A program made the translations under genes and the position numbers. From Priapulus caudatus (lineage: Eukaryota; Priapulida; Priapulimorpha; Priapulimorphida; Priapulidae), in the NCBI RefSeq assembly GCF_000485595.1, contig NW_014577988.1, positions 64,871 to 87,690 of the forward strand: a DNA stretch of 22,820 bases. The letters run 5' to 3'. The notes below the pieces were generated by a model. The model did not search any database and was not told the origin of the DNA. It saw only the letters and a list, made by a program, of their open reading frames with translations. Shown piece after piece: positions 8,147 through 18,702 of the stretch; within the stretch, counting starts at the first letter, position 1; each line of letters opens with the position of its first letter.

Positions 8147-8240
8147 GTATTTAAAAGCAGCGGTTTTAGGTTCCTCCGTGAACCGCTATGTGGAGTGACT
8201 GGCAACGAATCACTTTATTCGCTCCTGCTGTTACGTATGT
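8147..8240 (+). promoter_or_regulatory. Possible promoter: TATA-like box and short first-exon candidate
   Basis: GTATTTAAAAGCAGCG near 8147 is a TATA-like element. About 40 bp downstream an ATG at 8188 opens a short frame that reaches a donor-like AC|GTATGT at 8235. Nothing downstream confirms a transcript, so this is only a candidate. Confidence 0.2.
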
Positions 8241-8393
8241 ATTCTGTCGTTTAATGTGACAACGCTAAGGAGGATCGCTAAGATCAAAGCATCAAGGTGG
8301 TATATAGTCACCTAGCTACGGGCTTCGAGTAGAGGAGGGATTCGTGCCGCGTGTATGCGTCTGAGCTAGGTGAGGACATGGTCAAGGGGGAGT

Positions 8394-8876
8394 TGACGTC
8401 AGGTATACCAACGCTATTCTACATCTTGTCCGGGTGAGCTAGTACAATGAGGGGGAGGGGAAACGGGGATGGGGTATAATCCATTCCCAGCTTCCCGCGT
8501 AAAAATATGCCGTGTCCCAGTGCCGAGTTAACTGACACCGCACTTCAGTGCTCTCCCGCATTTTATTCCGGTTGACTGCTATTCTGGAATCACGAAAAAT
8601 GCAAGTGGTATTTTTCGGTTAGGAGATAATTAGAATAGCCTAATCCCGCGTCCCGAAAATAACCGCCGCCCCCCTCCCCATGCACAATACTTCCAGAAGC
8701 GAGGATAACGTCACTAACGCCACCAACGCCACCTATTAACGCGGAGACAATGCATCGTCACGTGATTAGCTCATTGTCACCGCATAATATCTAAGCGGTA
8801 CTTTGTAGGTATGTAGGTATTGACATCATAATATTAATCACGTACGTTACGCATGACGTCATGATAACGTCACGTG
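8394..8876. promoter_or_regulatory. Cluster of CRE (TGACGTCA) and E-box (CACGTG) palindromes
   Basis: Full cAMP-response-element palindromes TGACGTCA occur at 8394-8401 and 8854-8861 (the latter extended to CATGACGTCATG). CACGTG E-boxes occur at 8759-8764 (as TCACGTGA) and 8871-8876. Half sites AACGTCA lie nearby at about 8708 and 8867. These are binding sites of bZIP and bHLH factors. Chance occurrence of single sites is common; the cluster is suggestive only. Confidence 0.3.
8451..8474 (+). other. G-quadruplex motif
   Basis: Four runs of at least four guanines separated by loops of A, AAAC and AT. This fits the canonical G4 pattern with very short loops and is directly followed by TATAAT. 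It lies between the two CRE palindromes. Confidence 0.8.
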
Positions 8877-8899
8877 TATCGGTATTTTCTTGCAAGCTC

Positions 8900-9600
8900 T
8901 TGTGCATGCAATATCATACCATATATGCGATACTGCCATTATCATCATACCATATACCATTTTACCGGCACCATAACACGCTATACCATACTACTATCAT
9001 ATATAGTAGCATAATACCGTCATTATAATACTTTGTATCATACTACCGTCATTATAATACCCTATAACTCTACTGTCATTATAATACCCCATACCATAAT
9101 ACCGTCATTATAATACCCTATACCATACTACTGTTATTATAATACCTTGTACCATACTATTGTCATTATAATACCCTATACCATACTACTGTTATTATAA
9201 TACCTTGTACCATACTATTGTCATTATAATACCCTATTCACATACTACTGTTATTAATACCGCATACCAATAATACCTCATTATAATACCTATACCATAC
9301 TACGTGGGTTTATTGATAATCCTTGTAAGGCTACCTGACTATTGTCATTATAATGACCCTATACCGATACCTACTGTGTATTATAATTACCTTGTAGCTA
9401 GCCAAACGTGATTGTCATGTATAATGACCCGTATACAGCATACTGATCGTCATTATAATCCATTCACTATAATGCCCTCGTCGAATTATCAGACCCTATA
9501 CTATACTACTGTCATTTTAATACCCTTATAGCAATACTACGGTGTATTATAATACCGCCTATAGTGACAATACTAGTCGTATTTCGCTGAAATACCGCTT
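8900..9600. repeat. 29-bp satellite, array 1
   Basis: Tandem units of about 29 bp, of the form ACCATACTACTGTTATTATA plus ATACCTTGT, alternate with a CTGT(C)ATT...CCCTAT variant. Up to about 9230 the units are regular (unit starts at 9122, 9151 and 9180). From about 9235 extra bases break the period. The irregular part contains the same rare variants as the array at 17727, for example GTAGCTA(G)CCAAAC and ATTATCAGACCCTATACT. Confidence 0.95.
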
Positions 9601-9613
9601 TGTAGTCATGCTA

Positions 9614-10407
9614 CACATAAAGGTCCGAAAATGCCGGAACTGCTCGGGGTATTTGGTGGCTGTTCCCGGTTTCGAAATTTTGCGGATTCTTGGGAAGCAC
9701 TTGTTAAAATTCAAATTTAGAGGAGGAATAAAAAGGAGGGATGAAAGGTAAAATGTGATAGTTTTTTTATTCATTAGCAAATACAGGTGTCATGCGCTTC
9801 GATTGATCAAACGAGCAGTTTTGAAAGAGAAACGCTAGAGCACTCGGAGAGGGCACACGACTCGCCAAGGCAGCTTGAATTCTCTCAATGTGCAAATTTT
9901 TGAATTAATTCAGTTATTAGTTAAGCTGGAAAAATTAATTAATTTAATTGGATCGGATTAGTGGCGAGCGGTGCAGTGGGGGAGGACTGTGGTTGGCCCG
10001 CTTAGCCTGTGGTTGGCGTGTCTTGGTAAGCTCCTACAGCCAGGCGCACCTAAAGCGGAGTGGAAACTGAAACGTCGACTGGTAACGACAGCAAGCACAC
10101 AAACCAACACTCAAGACCGGCCGGCATGACAACATAACCTCCGCCAAGCCCCTGGGCGGAGGTAATAACGTCAAAAACTTGACAAATGTTACCGATATAA
10201 ATATTCACGGTAGAAAAAAAGCCGTGTCCTAATACTTGAAATTATGTTTAACAAATGAGACGCTGTAATAGAAAAACAGTAGGTAGCCACAAAATGAAAG
10301 CAAAATTTAATTTTATAAGGCAAATTAAGTTATTTTTGAGAGTTTTCGAGTGCCGGGGTCTCGGGGGGTCGGATTTCTGGATCCGGATTTTTTGGACCTT
10401 GCTACTG
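9614..10407. mobile_element. pogo/Tigger-like MITE, noisy copy
   Basis: Counterpart of 17972-18700 with the same TA-flanked ends (TA at 9612-9613 and 10408-10409), but with many inserted bases. See the clean copy for the terminal repeats. Any open frame here is unreliable. Confidence 0.75.
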
Positions 10408-10409
10408 TA

Positions 10410-10934
10410 TCATACCATTTATCCCGACTTAGGGTCATGTTTGTGTACTCGAGATGAATAAGAACGGGCCACGGTGGCCACGGATTTACGTCAATCGCAC
10501 ATTCGTTGAAGGTGCTTGGGCATTTGCCTTTGCCGCCGTCCAAGATCCGTGTTCCACGCGCGTTAAAATGATTTTTGGCAAAATGTGATGTTAATATATC
10601 TCTTCGTATCATCTCGTGTTGTCGGCGCATTATGTCAGCGGTGGTATTTGTCTATTCGGCGTACGTTATGCCACATAAACTTTAGGGATAGAAGATGGCC
10701 TGGCTGCTTTTGGAGTTGGTATTAGAAATTGAATTTGGATTGGACCAGAATCGGCCTGTGTTCTCTCTCTCCCTTTCGCCGCGTTCCTGCTCTCTCTCTC
10801 ACTATCTGCTCTCAACTCTCTCTGCTTCGTCCCTCTCACATCTTCTCTAGTCTCTCTCCTCTCTCGATTCGTTCTCGTGGCTCTCTCCTCTCTCGCGCTC
10901 TCAGTTCTGCGTTCTCTGTCTCTTTCTGCTCTCC
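10410..10934. repeat. Unique part of the repeat unit plus CT tract
   Basis: Matches 18703-19153. It holds a GGCCACGGTGGCC element (GGCCACGTGGCC in the cleaner copy) and a CT-rich tract from about 10750. No gene. The Ser/Leu-rich frame at 10729-11025 is CT read-through. Confidence 0.85.
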
Positions 10935-12800
10935 CTTGCTAGGCTCTGCTCAGTTTCTTCTTACCTGCTTATCGCTCACGCGGAGCCATACCTGCATAGT
11001 TATAGCGCACAAAATTGTCTTGTAGGCTGCATGATCAAAGATATACCGAATAGTAATAATAACGTATATAATATATATAAATACATATAGAAAGTAATAA
11101 TAACAATAATGCATATATGAGAAACTAAGTAATTCAATAATAATTGAATGAATAAGTAATACAAATAGGATAGGTACGGGTAAATGACCACCGAGTGACT
11201 GACCGTTTTTGAAATAGAAAGTGATAGTTTTGAATATTATTTATTTTTATTATTATATACCATTCATGATAAATATTTATCTATGGCGTTTTTGATAGAC
11301 TAGGACATTTAGCGATAGACCGGGATTGATCTCTTCAGCGAGGCGCTTCGTAGAGCAAATTGCCTCCCAAATTCGTCCTTTGCGCGGTATGATATGTACA
11401 ACGGGTAATGATAGGAATTTATAGCGCGTAGTTTTAAGGTAGGTGCCAGCCTGACATGGCAGAGAAAATTCTGCAGATCTTAGATGCTTCGTTTTCCGTT
11501 ATAATCTTTAATTATAATCAGTTGGAATCACTAAATATTTTGCGTTAAAATTATTGTTCTAATGGAATGCTATAGGCATGAAATGTACCACGAAAAACCG
11601 CGAGCCACGTTGTTGTCAACCAAACAGTATAAATAGCGCGTCTGCTCAGAGAAACGATCGGGAAATGCGTTGGCTTTAGAGTTTAGGATTTGGAATTAGC
11701 ACCCAGTTCACTGGCTCAGCGTCAGTATGGCTTCAGAGTTTGCGGTCGATATATACTTCTGGCGGAAGCACATTGAGCAATGTCTTATATGTTTGTTTCG
11801 AATTTTTTTTGACAGAGAGTGCGCAGCAGTAGAGCTAACAATCCGTCGTCTACGGTGTGATAGGGGCGTCAAGGTTCCATTTTCGTTTCCGAAGCCGGAC
11901 GCGCTGTCGGGGCTCGGGCCGTAGAGAGTAGTCCGGTACAGCCCGGAAAGTGAGTACACGTGGCAATCCAGCATGGAAGCGTTGCCCTTGATAATCGGCG
12001 TCGGTGAGTCGAAGACTTAATTAATTTAAAAAATATTCTTATTATATTATATATATATAATATATTATATGTATATATTATATTATTCAATGTATTATTA
12101 TGATATTAAAAAATACTTTGTATTGTTATTATCATTATTATTCATTATTATTATTATTATTTGGTTGTTATTAGTTATGTACGCTATTAGATTGTTTATT
12201 TTATTAAGAAATGGCGCCGCCCGACCATCGATCCCAATTGTTGATTATAATTTTACGCTGGCGATGGCGATTTCTTGAGCATAGTACGACTGTGTAGACC
12301 TCAAACATCGGTGAGTTGATTTACGAGATCAAAATAATTTTCTTATTGTTAATTCTTAATAGTTAACGTATTCTCACTCGCAGACAAAACGCATTGTTTT
12401 AGTGAGCCTTTTGATACCGAAGGAGAAACGCAGAAATATTTCATTTGGTAAATAATAAGTATCGTAACTAAATACTAAAAAAGTAATAAAAAATAAATAA
12501 TTCGCCGGCTGGATAACGATTAAGAGTATCGATTTGTGTAAGAGCATTGGCGTCAGAGTAATTTGTTATAGACCGTGAATCGTAGATTTTGAATTGATTG
12601 TCCCGCGGAAGGATCGGCGTGCCATCTTCTTTTATACCGGTGTAGTTTGGTTATTCACTATTCCTCGCGTGTCTAGTACTCCTGGGAACATTAGACCCTA
12701 CCGTATATGTGTGTCTAATTTACCGTAATCGCTCGAGAGCATGGCGTTATTGCGCTAAATGTATAAGTATAGTACACTGAAAAGTCTTTTTGGATACGTA
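10935..12800. repeat. NPC2-exon block, copy 2
   Basis: Collinear with 111-1830. From the CTTGCT start to the exon donor it is 1069 bp against 995 bp in copy 1, and the excess is spread as one- or two-base insertions. Beyond the TA tract it continues into the inverted repeat, unlike copy 1. Confidence 0.9.
11816..12003 (+). pseudogene. NPC2-like: NPC2-like exon, frame-broken copy 2
   Basis: Corresponds to 930-1105. The acceptor (T-run then GACAG) and donor (TCG|GTGAGT) are kept and the peptide VKVPFSFPKPDA is readable. The exon is 188 rather than 176 nt and the frame shifts several times. Since the same error type occurs in the non-coding flanks, the breaks are more likely sequencing errors than mutations. 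If they are real, this is a pseudo-exon. Confidence 0.75.
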
Positions 12801-12985
12801 TATATATTATATATATATGATATTATAGTATAGGAAAAAAAAAAAAAATTATAGTCATAATGATCTTATATATCTAGTATATTAGTCTTGCGGTTATAGT
12901 AGCTGTATGTATATGATATATATATAGTAGGCTATATCTATATCTATTCTTATAATTGCCTATATATATATATATATATATATAG
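12795..12985. repeat. TA-rich tract with an A-run
   Basis: Low-complexity TATA/CTATATCTA sequence including a run of 15 A at about 12835-12849. It links the NPC2 block to the inverted repeat. The corresponding tract in the other copy is about 20905-21065. Confidence 0.9.
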
Positions 12986-14820
12986 TATAAGCTCCGGATG
13001 CTGAAAGTCTATATGTCGGTAGAGGTGCTTTCGATGCATTAAGTTGGGCAGAGAGTAATAATTGTAGTCTGTTAGATACAACCTTCCACCCAAGACAATA
13101 CTGCACTTTAGCTGTTACTGTCCGAGCTTTGCACGGCTGGGCTTACCACGATCATGCAGACCAGACTTGATTGAGAATAGAACCTTAGATAGTACCTACT
13201 ATATATCTAATCATATAACTGAATGGCGCTATTGATTTTAGTTATACTATCGTTATTCGTAGTGTCTGATAGTTCTTATAGTTAGAATCGATCTAGTGGT
13301 TCTGCTGGTCTAATTGTTGTTTCGTGCTTTTGAACTTTGTTTGGTTTGTTTCTTAATCTTATTGCCGGCCAATTTTGCGCTGATCGGCGAGTGCTTATAG
13401 AAAACCTACATTCAACAAGCAGTTTCTAAGACTTATACAGGGGTAGGATAATATATATTATATGTTAGTATATTATATGTATCATATATTATAGTACATA
13501 TATAATAGGTATATTATATGTAGTACACATAATATAGTACGCATACCTACAATATGACTAACACACCACATACATACATATAGCCACCTATTATATAGAC
13601 ATGACCGTTTGTACAAACATTGGTGCGTGACTCGCACCAGCACAGGTCTATCAACTATACTCTAGAGCGAGAGTAGAGCCGAGCGACTTGCATGATCGTA
13701 GATGCCGTGCTACGAAATTCAGCTCCTACTCTCCGTAAATAGCGTCAGCAGTCGCAGCCCGCCCGTCCCGTTCGAGTTAAGCACCAATATGGGCACTGGC
13801 GCGCGCGAGCAGCGTGAAACGTGTGCGCGGCGAGGAAAACGGCGTTAGTTTGACGTGACAGAAGCTGGGACAGCACTTGTTACCGCCGCCCGAACGCTGC
13901 CGCGGGAATAAGATGCTGCCGTACCGTGACCTCCTATCTACGATGCCCCCGCTGCGACCTCGCGTGGTGACCTGCTCCCTGTCAGCTCTTTCTGCTGTCG
14001 GTGGCTTGTACGTGCGGGCGGGTGGTCGTCGCGCTCACAGAGCGGCGGCGTCGCTGTCCCGGCGAATGGAATCTCGGCCGTCGTCCACCGTCCAGACGCG
14101 AGAGCAAGCCGCGTCGACAACGTACAGCTAGACAACTCCGTCTACCTCGTTTGCAGTATAGTTATGAGAAGCCGGACGGTCGACGAGTTCCAGACAATGT
14201 TTGTAACAAGTCATTTTATATATATATGTGGGTATATGGTAGTGTTAGTGTGTACTATAAATATATCTGTGTATATAAGATATATTATAGTATGGTAATG
14301 TATAGTATATACTATAATACATATAATATATAAATATATAGTATATATATATATATTATCCTACCCTGTAAATAAGTGTCTAGGAACTGGCTGGTTGGAA
14401 ATGTATGTTTTTTATAGATCGATCAGGGTATAAATGGCGGCAATAAGGATTAGAAACAAACAAACAAAGTCAAAAGCGAACAACAAGTAGACGGCAGCAG
14501 AACAATAGTCGATTAACTATAGAATTATAGAAACTTAACATACTACGATAGATATACTGAAAACAATAGCGCGATTCATGTGTCTATCGTTATGAGTATT
14601 ATATTACGGTTTATTCTTGCATTAAAGTGCTGTCTGGATGAGTCGCGTAAGGCGTGACTGCAGAGTAAGCAGCTTAAAAGTTACTGTATTGCTCTTTAAT
14701 TTATGCTAGCAAGACTACATTATATATTATAAGTTTATAGTTGCGGGTACCGGCTGGGCCGTGGGTAAATCCGGCGCTACTAATGTCATGAGTATATACT
14801 AATGGGACAGAATTAAGAGG
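12970..14820. repeat. Long inverted repeat with CpG-rich core, copy 1
   Basis: The left arm (about 12970-13680) and right arm (about 14150-14820) are reverse complements. TGGTCTAATTGTTGTTTCG...CTTATTGCC (13300-13368) pairs with GGCGGCAATAAGG...CAACAAGTAGAC (14434-14493), and the GGGTAGGATAATATAT segments pair near 13441 and 14350. The outer 250 bp are more diverged. The symmetry centre is near 13907. The ~470-bp core (about 13690-14150) is GC- and CpG-rich and not clearly self-complementary. A second copy lies at about 21065-22700. It could be a foldback element, a palindromic duplication, or a read-through artefact of a hairpin-adapter library. The unpaired core argues against a simple adapter artefact. 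Confidence 0.8.
13690..14150. other. CpG-rich core of the inverted repeat
   Basis: A local CpG-island-like stretch in otherwise AT-rich DNA, containing GCGCGCGCGAG, GACGTGAC and GCTGCCGTACCGTGACCTCC. Overlapping open frames on both strands (about 13877-14333 and 14135-13938) are composition effects and are not conserved in frame in the other copy (21700-22130). It could be an exon or promoter, but I recognise no product. Confidence 0.5.
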
Positions 14821-15660
14821 ATCTGGGTAAAAATCGGACGAATAACCATTGCAAGACATATTAATATTTAGAAATGAGTGGTAATTAAGATAATAAGCAT
14901 CGGAAGAAACGAAAAACTGTTACGTAATGAACATTGTTATATGACAGGCACAATCGAACTTTAGACACCCTGGCATTATAGTAATGATGGTGTAAATGAC
15001 AACAAAGCTTATTATACAGAGCATGTAAGGAATGGGCTTGGACTTTTCAATGTTGAAAGCGCTGCTTGATGAAGAGATGTTTTATCGTCCTTAATTCTAC
15101 CTGGTGGAAATATGTTAGTAGATGATTCCTGTGCGTCTCCAGCTCTTGAGCTGCCCCACGTACAGCTACTGCCTTATGAGATTCGTAGGCATGAATGAAA
15201 AGGAATATAGTATTCAGGAGCTAATAATGACGAAATTTTGTCCATTATTAGCTGCTCATAGTATAGATAGAGACACGCAAACACATGCACATTGAAATGA
15301 AGAAGATTTTCCTACTGAATCGAAACGTGCGATAGCTTTCGAATAGGTAGCAATGGAACTTGTAAGATCGTAGGATCTCACTGAACCTCTGGCGCTGAGT
15401 GAAGCACTAAGCTATCTGATAGACTGGTGAAATGGTGCTGGTTGTGGTGTGTTTTAGTAATTCAGGTTTGCGGTTTCACAATACCAGACCGAATGAGATG
15501 AGGGAATGGCGATTTTTCGTCTGTGTGGCAGCATGTAGCAGGTCAGTGGCTGAGCTTGTGTGAAGATTCACGAATTGACTGGGGTTTTCACGGTATTTTT
15601 TCGGTGAGTATTAACGGTTTGACAGGTTTTTTTTCATTCTAGGAACACTCTCCCCGGGTA
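14821..15660. other. Single-copy stretch, no gene confirmed
   Basis: No repeat structure. Plus-strand frames around 14985-15075 and 15077-15200 have protein-like composition (for example GLGLFNVESAA, then VDDSCASPALELPHVQLLPY). They are short, lie in different phases and are interrupted by TGA and TAG. If this stretch is also raw-read quality, a real exon could be hidden by indels. I recognise no family. Confidence 0.25.
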
Positions 15661-15722
15661 TAAGAAGATGGCCTGTGAAATTGCATCCAGATCGCTTGGG
15701 CGGTTGGCCGCCTATAGGGACA

Positions 15723-15883
15723 GATACATACATACATCATACATAGCATACATACATACATACATAATCATCATACATACATACATACATACATACATAC
15801 ATACATACATACATACATACATACATACATACATACTACATACATCAGCATTACAATACATAATACTACATACATACATAATA
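15723..15883. repeat. (CATA)n microsatellite
   Basis: Long CATA tetranucleotide tract with a few CAT interruptions, followed at about 15930-15960 by a short TTTA/TTTG tract. The Ile/His/Thr frame over it is read-through. Confidence 0.95.
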
Positions 15884-15960
15884 GTTGTACAACGAACTCA
15901 AATGATATAGTTGAGAGTATGTGTGTGTTTATTTATTTATTTATTTGTTTGTTTATTTAT

Positions 15961-16230
15961 TAATATAATATATGAATATATGATAAATCGCGCATTAATT
16001 ATCCTCCAGTAAATTTTATGTAATGATGATGAATCGATGATTATTAATAACATAAAAAATTATTTTGATTATTGGTTAATAATTTGTAAAATAGTTACTT
16101 TAGTAGTTCGTTTGTTAATAATTATTTCTCCGTCTGACAGATGAAGCTTTTTGTCCAGATAGAGCTGCATGACAGTGACAACGAGAACGTGTTCTGCACC
16201 ATGATCGCAGTGGTGATTAAAGAATGAACC
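15961..16230. other. No gene seen
   Basis: AT-rich sequence. A minus-strand open frame passes through this stretch only because it continues from the neighbouring CA/GC microsatellite. Confidence 0.4.
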
Positions 16231-16234
16231 AAAC

Positions 16235-16295
16235 AATCGCACGCGCGTGCGCGCGCACACACACACACAACACACACACACACACCACACACACA

Positions 16296-16326
<31 letters not shown>

Positions 16327-16380
16327 CAATATATATATATATATATATGTGTGCGCGTGCGTGCGTGCGCGCGCGCGTGT
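16235..16380. repeat. Symmetric CG/CA - TA - TG/CG microsatellite
   Basis: The order is GCGCGCAC, (CA)n, (GCAC)n, (CA)n, then (TA)n at 16328-16348, then GTGTGCG and GCGCGCGTG. The two sides are approximate reverse complements around the TA centre, so the tract can form a cruciform and is alternating purine-pyrimidine throughout (Z-DNA prone). Confidence 0.9.
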
Positions 16381-16429
16381 CCGTGTATGACGCGGACGAC
16401 TAGAACGCGGAAACATGGAAACAGACAGC

Positions 16430-16610
16430 CACGTTACACATGCATAACCAAATACACACGGCATATAAACAGATGACTACATATAATTACATATCCATAC
16501 GCACATAAACCCACATCACATATAAATATATAACCACATCCAATTGTATATGAATACATCACTAAATACCTGTCCATATAACCTCCAACAATTACATATC
16601 AACATATAAT
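16430..16610. repeat. Degenerate AC-rich repeat (ACATATAA/CCACAT type)
   Basis: Irregular short repeats of ACATATAAC and CCACATC without a fixed period, probably a decayed microsatellite. Confidence 0.6.
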
Positions 16611-17300
16611 ATAATCGAAATTTTGTATGTAATGCCTATGAAAATATTCAAACGCGAAATTTCCTACAGTTATTTTATTCGAAGAAATAGTGATAATAGA
16701 CGTGAATTTTGTAACGAATTTACCATTAAATGTAATAGCCACTGCTGGAAAGAAAACAGACGTGTGTTCATTTGAAATATAGGTGATATATACTAGTGAA
16801 TATTGTAGCGAATATAGTAGTAGATATAGTAACGATTATAGTATTATATTTAAATTTGATATTATAGTAATTTATTGTATGATACAACAGCGGAATCGGT
16901 AGCACACCTTGTTGTGGAATTTGTAAGAGAAAATTTGTAAATATTAATAATAAATTGTCTAGCGAATGTTGTATGTTTTTGCTTGGGAATGCAATACTGA
17001 ACTTTGGGACAAACTCAGTAAATGACTTAGCTCATTTGTTTGTGAATAATTATACGAATAAATATAATAGGGAATGCATGCACGCATTCATATATAGAGT
17101 CGATGATCTGTCACACAGTAACATGCCTACGTCGTGTCGTGGTTATACGATTAGTGAGTATGGTCGCACCATTCTACTCAGAATTAATTATTTTTTGCCT
17201 CGGTAAAATTAATTTAACCGCGCTTAATTTATAGCACTTCGGAGCCGACCTGTTTATGAATAATAATAATTTCTTAATCTAATTAATTTTGAATATGAAG
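16611..17300. other. No gene confirmed
   Basis: AT-rich sequence with loose GAATATAGTA repeats at about 16790-16870. A plus-strand frame at 16955-17206 is open for 83 codons without repeat origin, but it opens on TTG (first ATG at 16973), has no domain I recognise and no clear splice signals. Confidence 0.35.
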
Positions 17301-17309
17301 GCCAACCAT

Positions 17310-17600
17310 ACACGAGTGCGTGCGGTGCGTGGGCGTGTGCGTGTGCGCGCGTTGTGTGTGTACGTGTGCGTGTGCGTGCGTGCGCGTGCACGTGGGTATG
17401 CGTGTGCATATGTGTGTATGTGCGTGTGTGTGCGTGTGCCAGCGTTCGCTTGCGTGTGCCTGCGTTGTGTGGATGTGTGTGTGTGCGCGTGCGTGCGCGC
17501 GTGCGTGATATGTGTGCGTCCTTGCGTGTGCGCGCTTGCGTGCGTGCGTCTGTGTGTATGTTCCTGCGTATGTCTATTTCTGTGCGCGCGTGTGCGTCTG

Positions 17601-17676
<76 letters not shown>

Positions 17677-17722
17677 TGTGAGTGTGTGCGTGTGTGCGTG
17701 TGTGCGTGAATGTGTCTATGCG
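17310..17722. repeat. (TG)n/(GTGCG)n microsatellite
   Basis: TG, TGCG and GCGTG repeats, ending in a pure TG tract at about 17611-17672. It stops directly at the 29-bp satellite. Long Cys/Val frames on plus and Thr/His frames on minus are read-through. Confidence 0.95.
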
Positions 17723-17726
17723 CGAT

Positions 17727-17970
17727 ACCATACTATTGTCATTATAATACCCTATACCATACTACTGTTATTATAATACCTTGTAGCTACCAAACTATTG
17801 TCATTATAATACCCTATAACATACTATCGTCATTATAATACCATTCACTATAATACCGTGATTATCAGACCCTATACTATACTACTGTCATTTTAATACC
17901 CTATACAATACTACGGTTATTATAATACCCTATAACATACTACCGTCATTCTGATACCTTGTATCATGCT
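17727..17970. repeat. 29-bp satellite, array 2
   Basis: Eight or so units of the 29-bp repeat also seen at 8900-9600, ending at the TA that flanks the pogo-like MITE. The order of variant units equals that of about 9345-9610. Confidence 0.93.
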
Positions 17971-17971
17971 A

Positions 17972-18700
17972 CAATAAAGGTCCGAAAATCCGGACTGCTC
18001 GGGGATTTGGTCGGCCCGGATTTTCGAATTTTCCGGATTCTTGGGAAGCACTTTTAAAATTCAAATTTAAGGAGGAATAAAAAAGGGATGAACAGGTAAA
18101 ATGTGATAGTTTATTCATTAGCAAATACAGCATGCTTCATTGATCAAAACGAGCAGTTTTAAAGAGAAACTAGAGCACTCGGAGAGCACAGACCTCCGCC
18201 AAGGCAGCTGAATTCTCTCAATGTGAAATTTTTAATTAATTAGTTAATTAGTTAAGTGGAAAAATTAATTAATTAATTGGATCCGGATTAGTGCGAGCGT
18301 GCAGGTGGGGGAGGACTGTGGTTGCCCCTTAGCCTGTGGTTGCGTGTTTGTAAGTCTACAGCCAGCGCACCTAGCGGAAGTGAACTGAAACGTGCATGGT
18401 AACACACAAACACACAAACCAACACTCAAAGACACGCCGGTGAAAACATAACCTCCGCCAAGCCCCTGGCGGAGGTAATAAAGTCAAAACTTGACAAAAA
18501 TGTTACCATAAAAAATATTCACTACAAAAAAAGCGTGTAATACTTGAAATTATGTTTAAAAATGAACGCTGTAATAGAAAAACATAGTAAACAAATGAAA
18601 GCAAAATTTATTTTATACAAATTAATTATTTTGAGAGTTTTCGAGTCCGGGTTCTCGGGTGGTCCGGATTTCTGGCATCCGGATTTTTGGACTTCTACTG
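17972..18700. mobile_element. pogo/Tigger-like (Tc1/mariner) MITE, clean copy
   Basis: A 729-bp element flanked by TA (17970-17971 and 18701-18702). Its 23-bp terminal inverted repeats, 17972-17994 and 18678-18700, agree at 19 positions and all four differences are transitions. They share the core AAAATCCGGA, and subterminal CCGGATTTTCGAA-like sequence extends the similarity. TA duplication and CAGTAGAA-type ends are typical of the pogo/Tigger branch of Tc1/mariner. There is no transposase frame, so it is non-autonomous. Internally it carries AGAGCACTCGGAGAGCAC followed by ACCTCCGCCAAGG, and near the right a matching CCTCCGCCA hairpin. This looks like a second repeat family nested inside. Confidence 0.75.
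18451..18476. repeat. Perfect 10-bp stem hairpin (ACCTCCGCCA / TGGCGGAGGT)
   Basis: The stem is 10 bp with the loop AGCCCC. It lies in CGGTGAAAACATA-ACCTCCGCC context. A related ACCTCCGCCAAGG lies at about 18192 in the same element, so the two may mark the ends of a nested dispersed repeat. Confidence 0.85.
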
Positions 18701-18702
18701 TA

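Larger units (their letters stand above)
9235..14850. repeat. Long direct repeat, upstream copy (matches 17727-22760)
   Basis: The succession satellite, pogo-like MITE, CT tract, NPC2 block, TA tract and long inverted repeat is collinear with 17727-22760 at an offset of about 8.2 kb. Where the downstream copy is clean (17727-19190), this copy carries scattered single-base insertions: 794 against 729 bp across the MITE. This is typical of uncorrected single-molecule reads rather than evolutionary divergence. Confidence 0.88.

Noticed and set aside
13877-14333. Overlapping Arg/Ser-rich frames in the CpG-rich core
   Set aside because: Open on both strands because of GC composition and not kept in frame in the second copy.
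17279-17776. Long frames of Cys/Val/Arg and Thr/His/Ala repeats
   Set aside because: Read-through of (TG)n/(GTGCG)n tracts in multiple frames.
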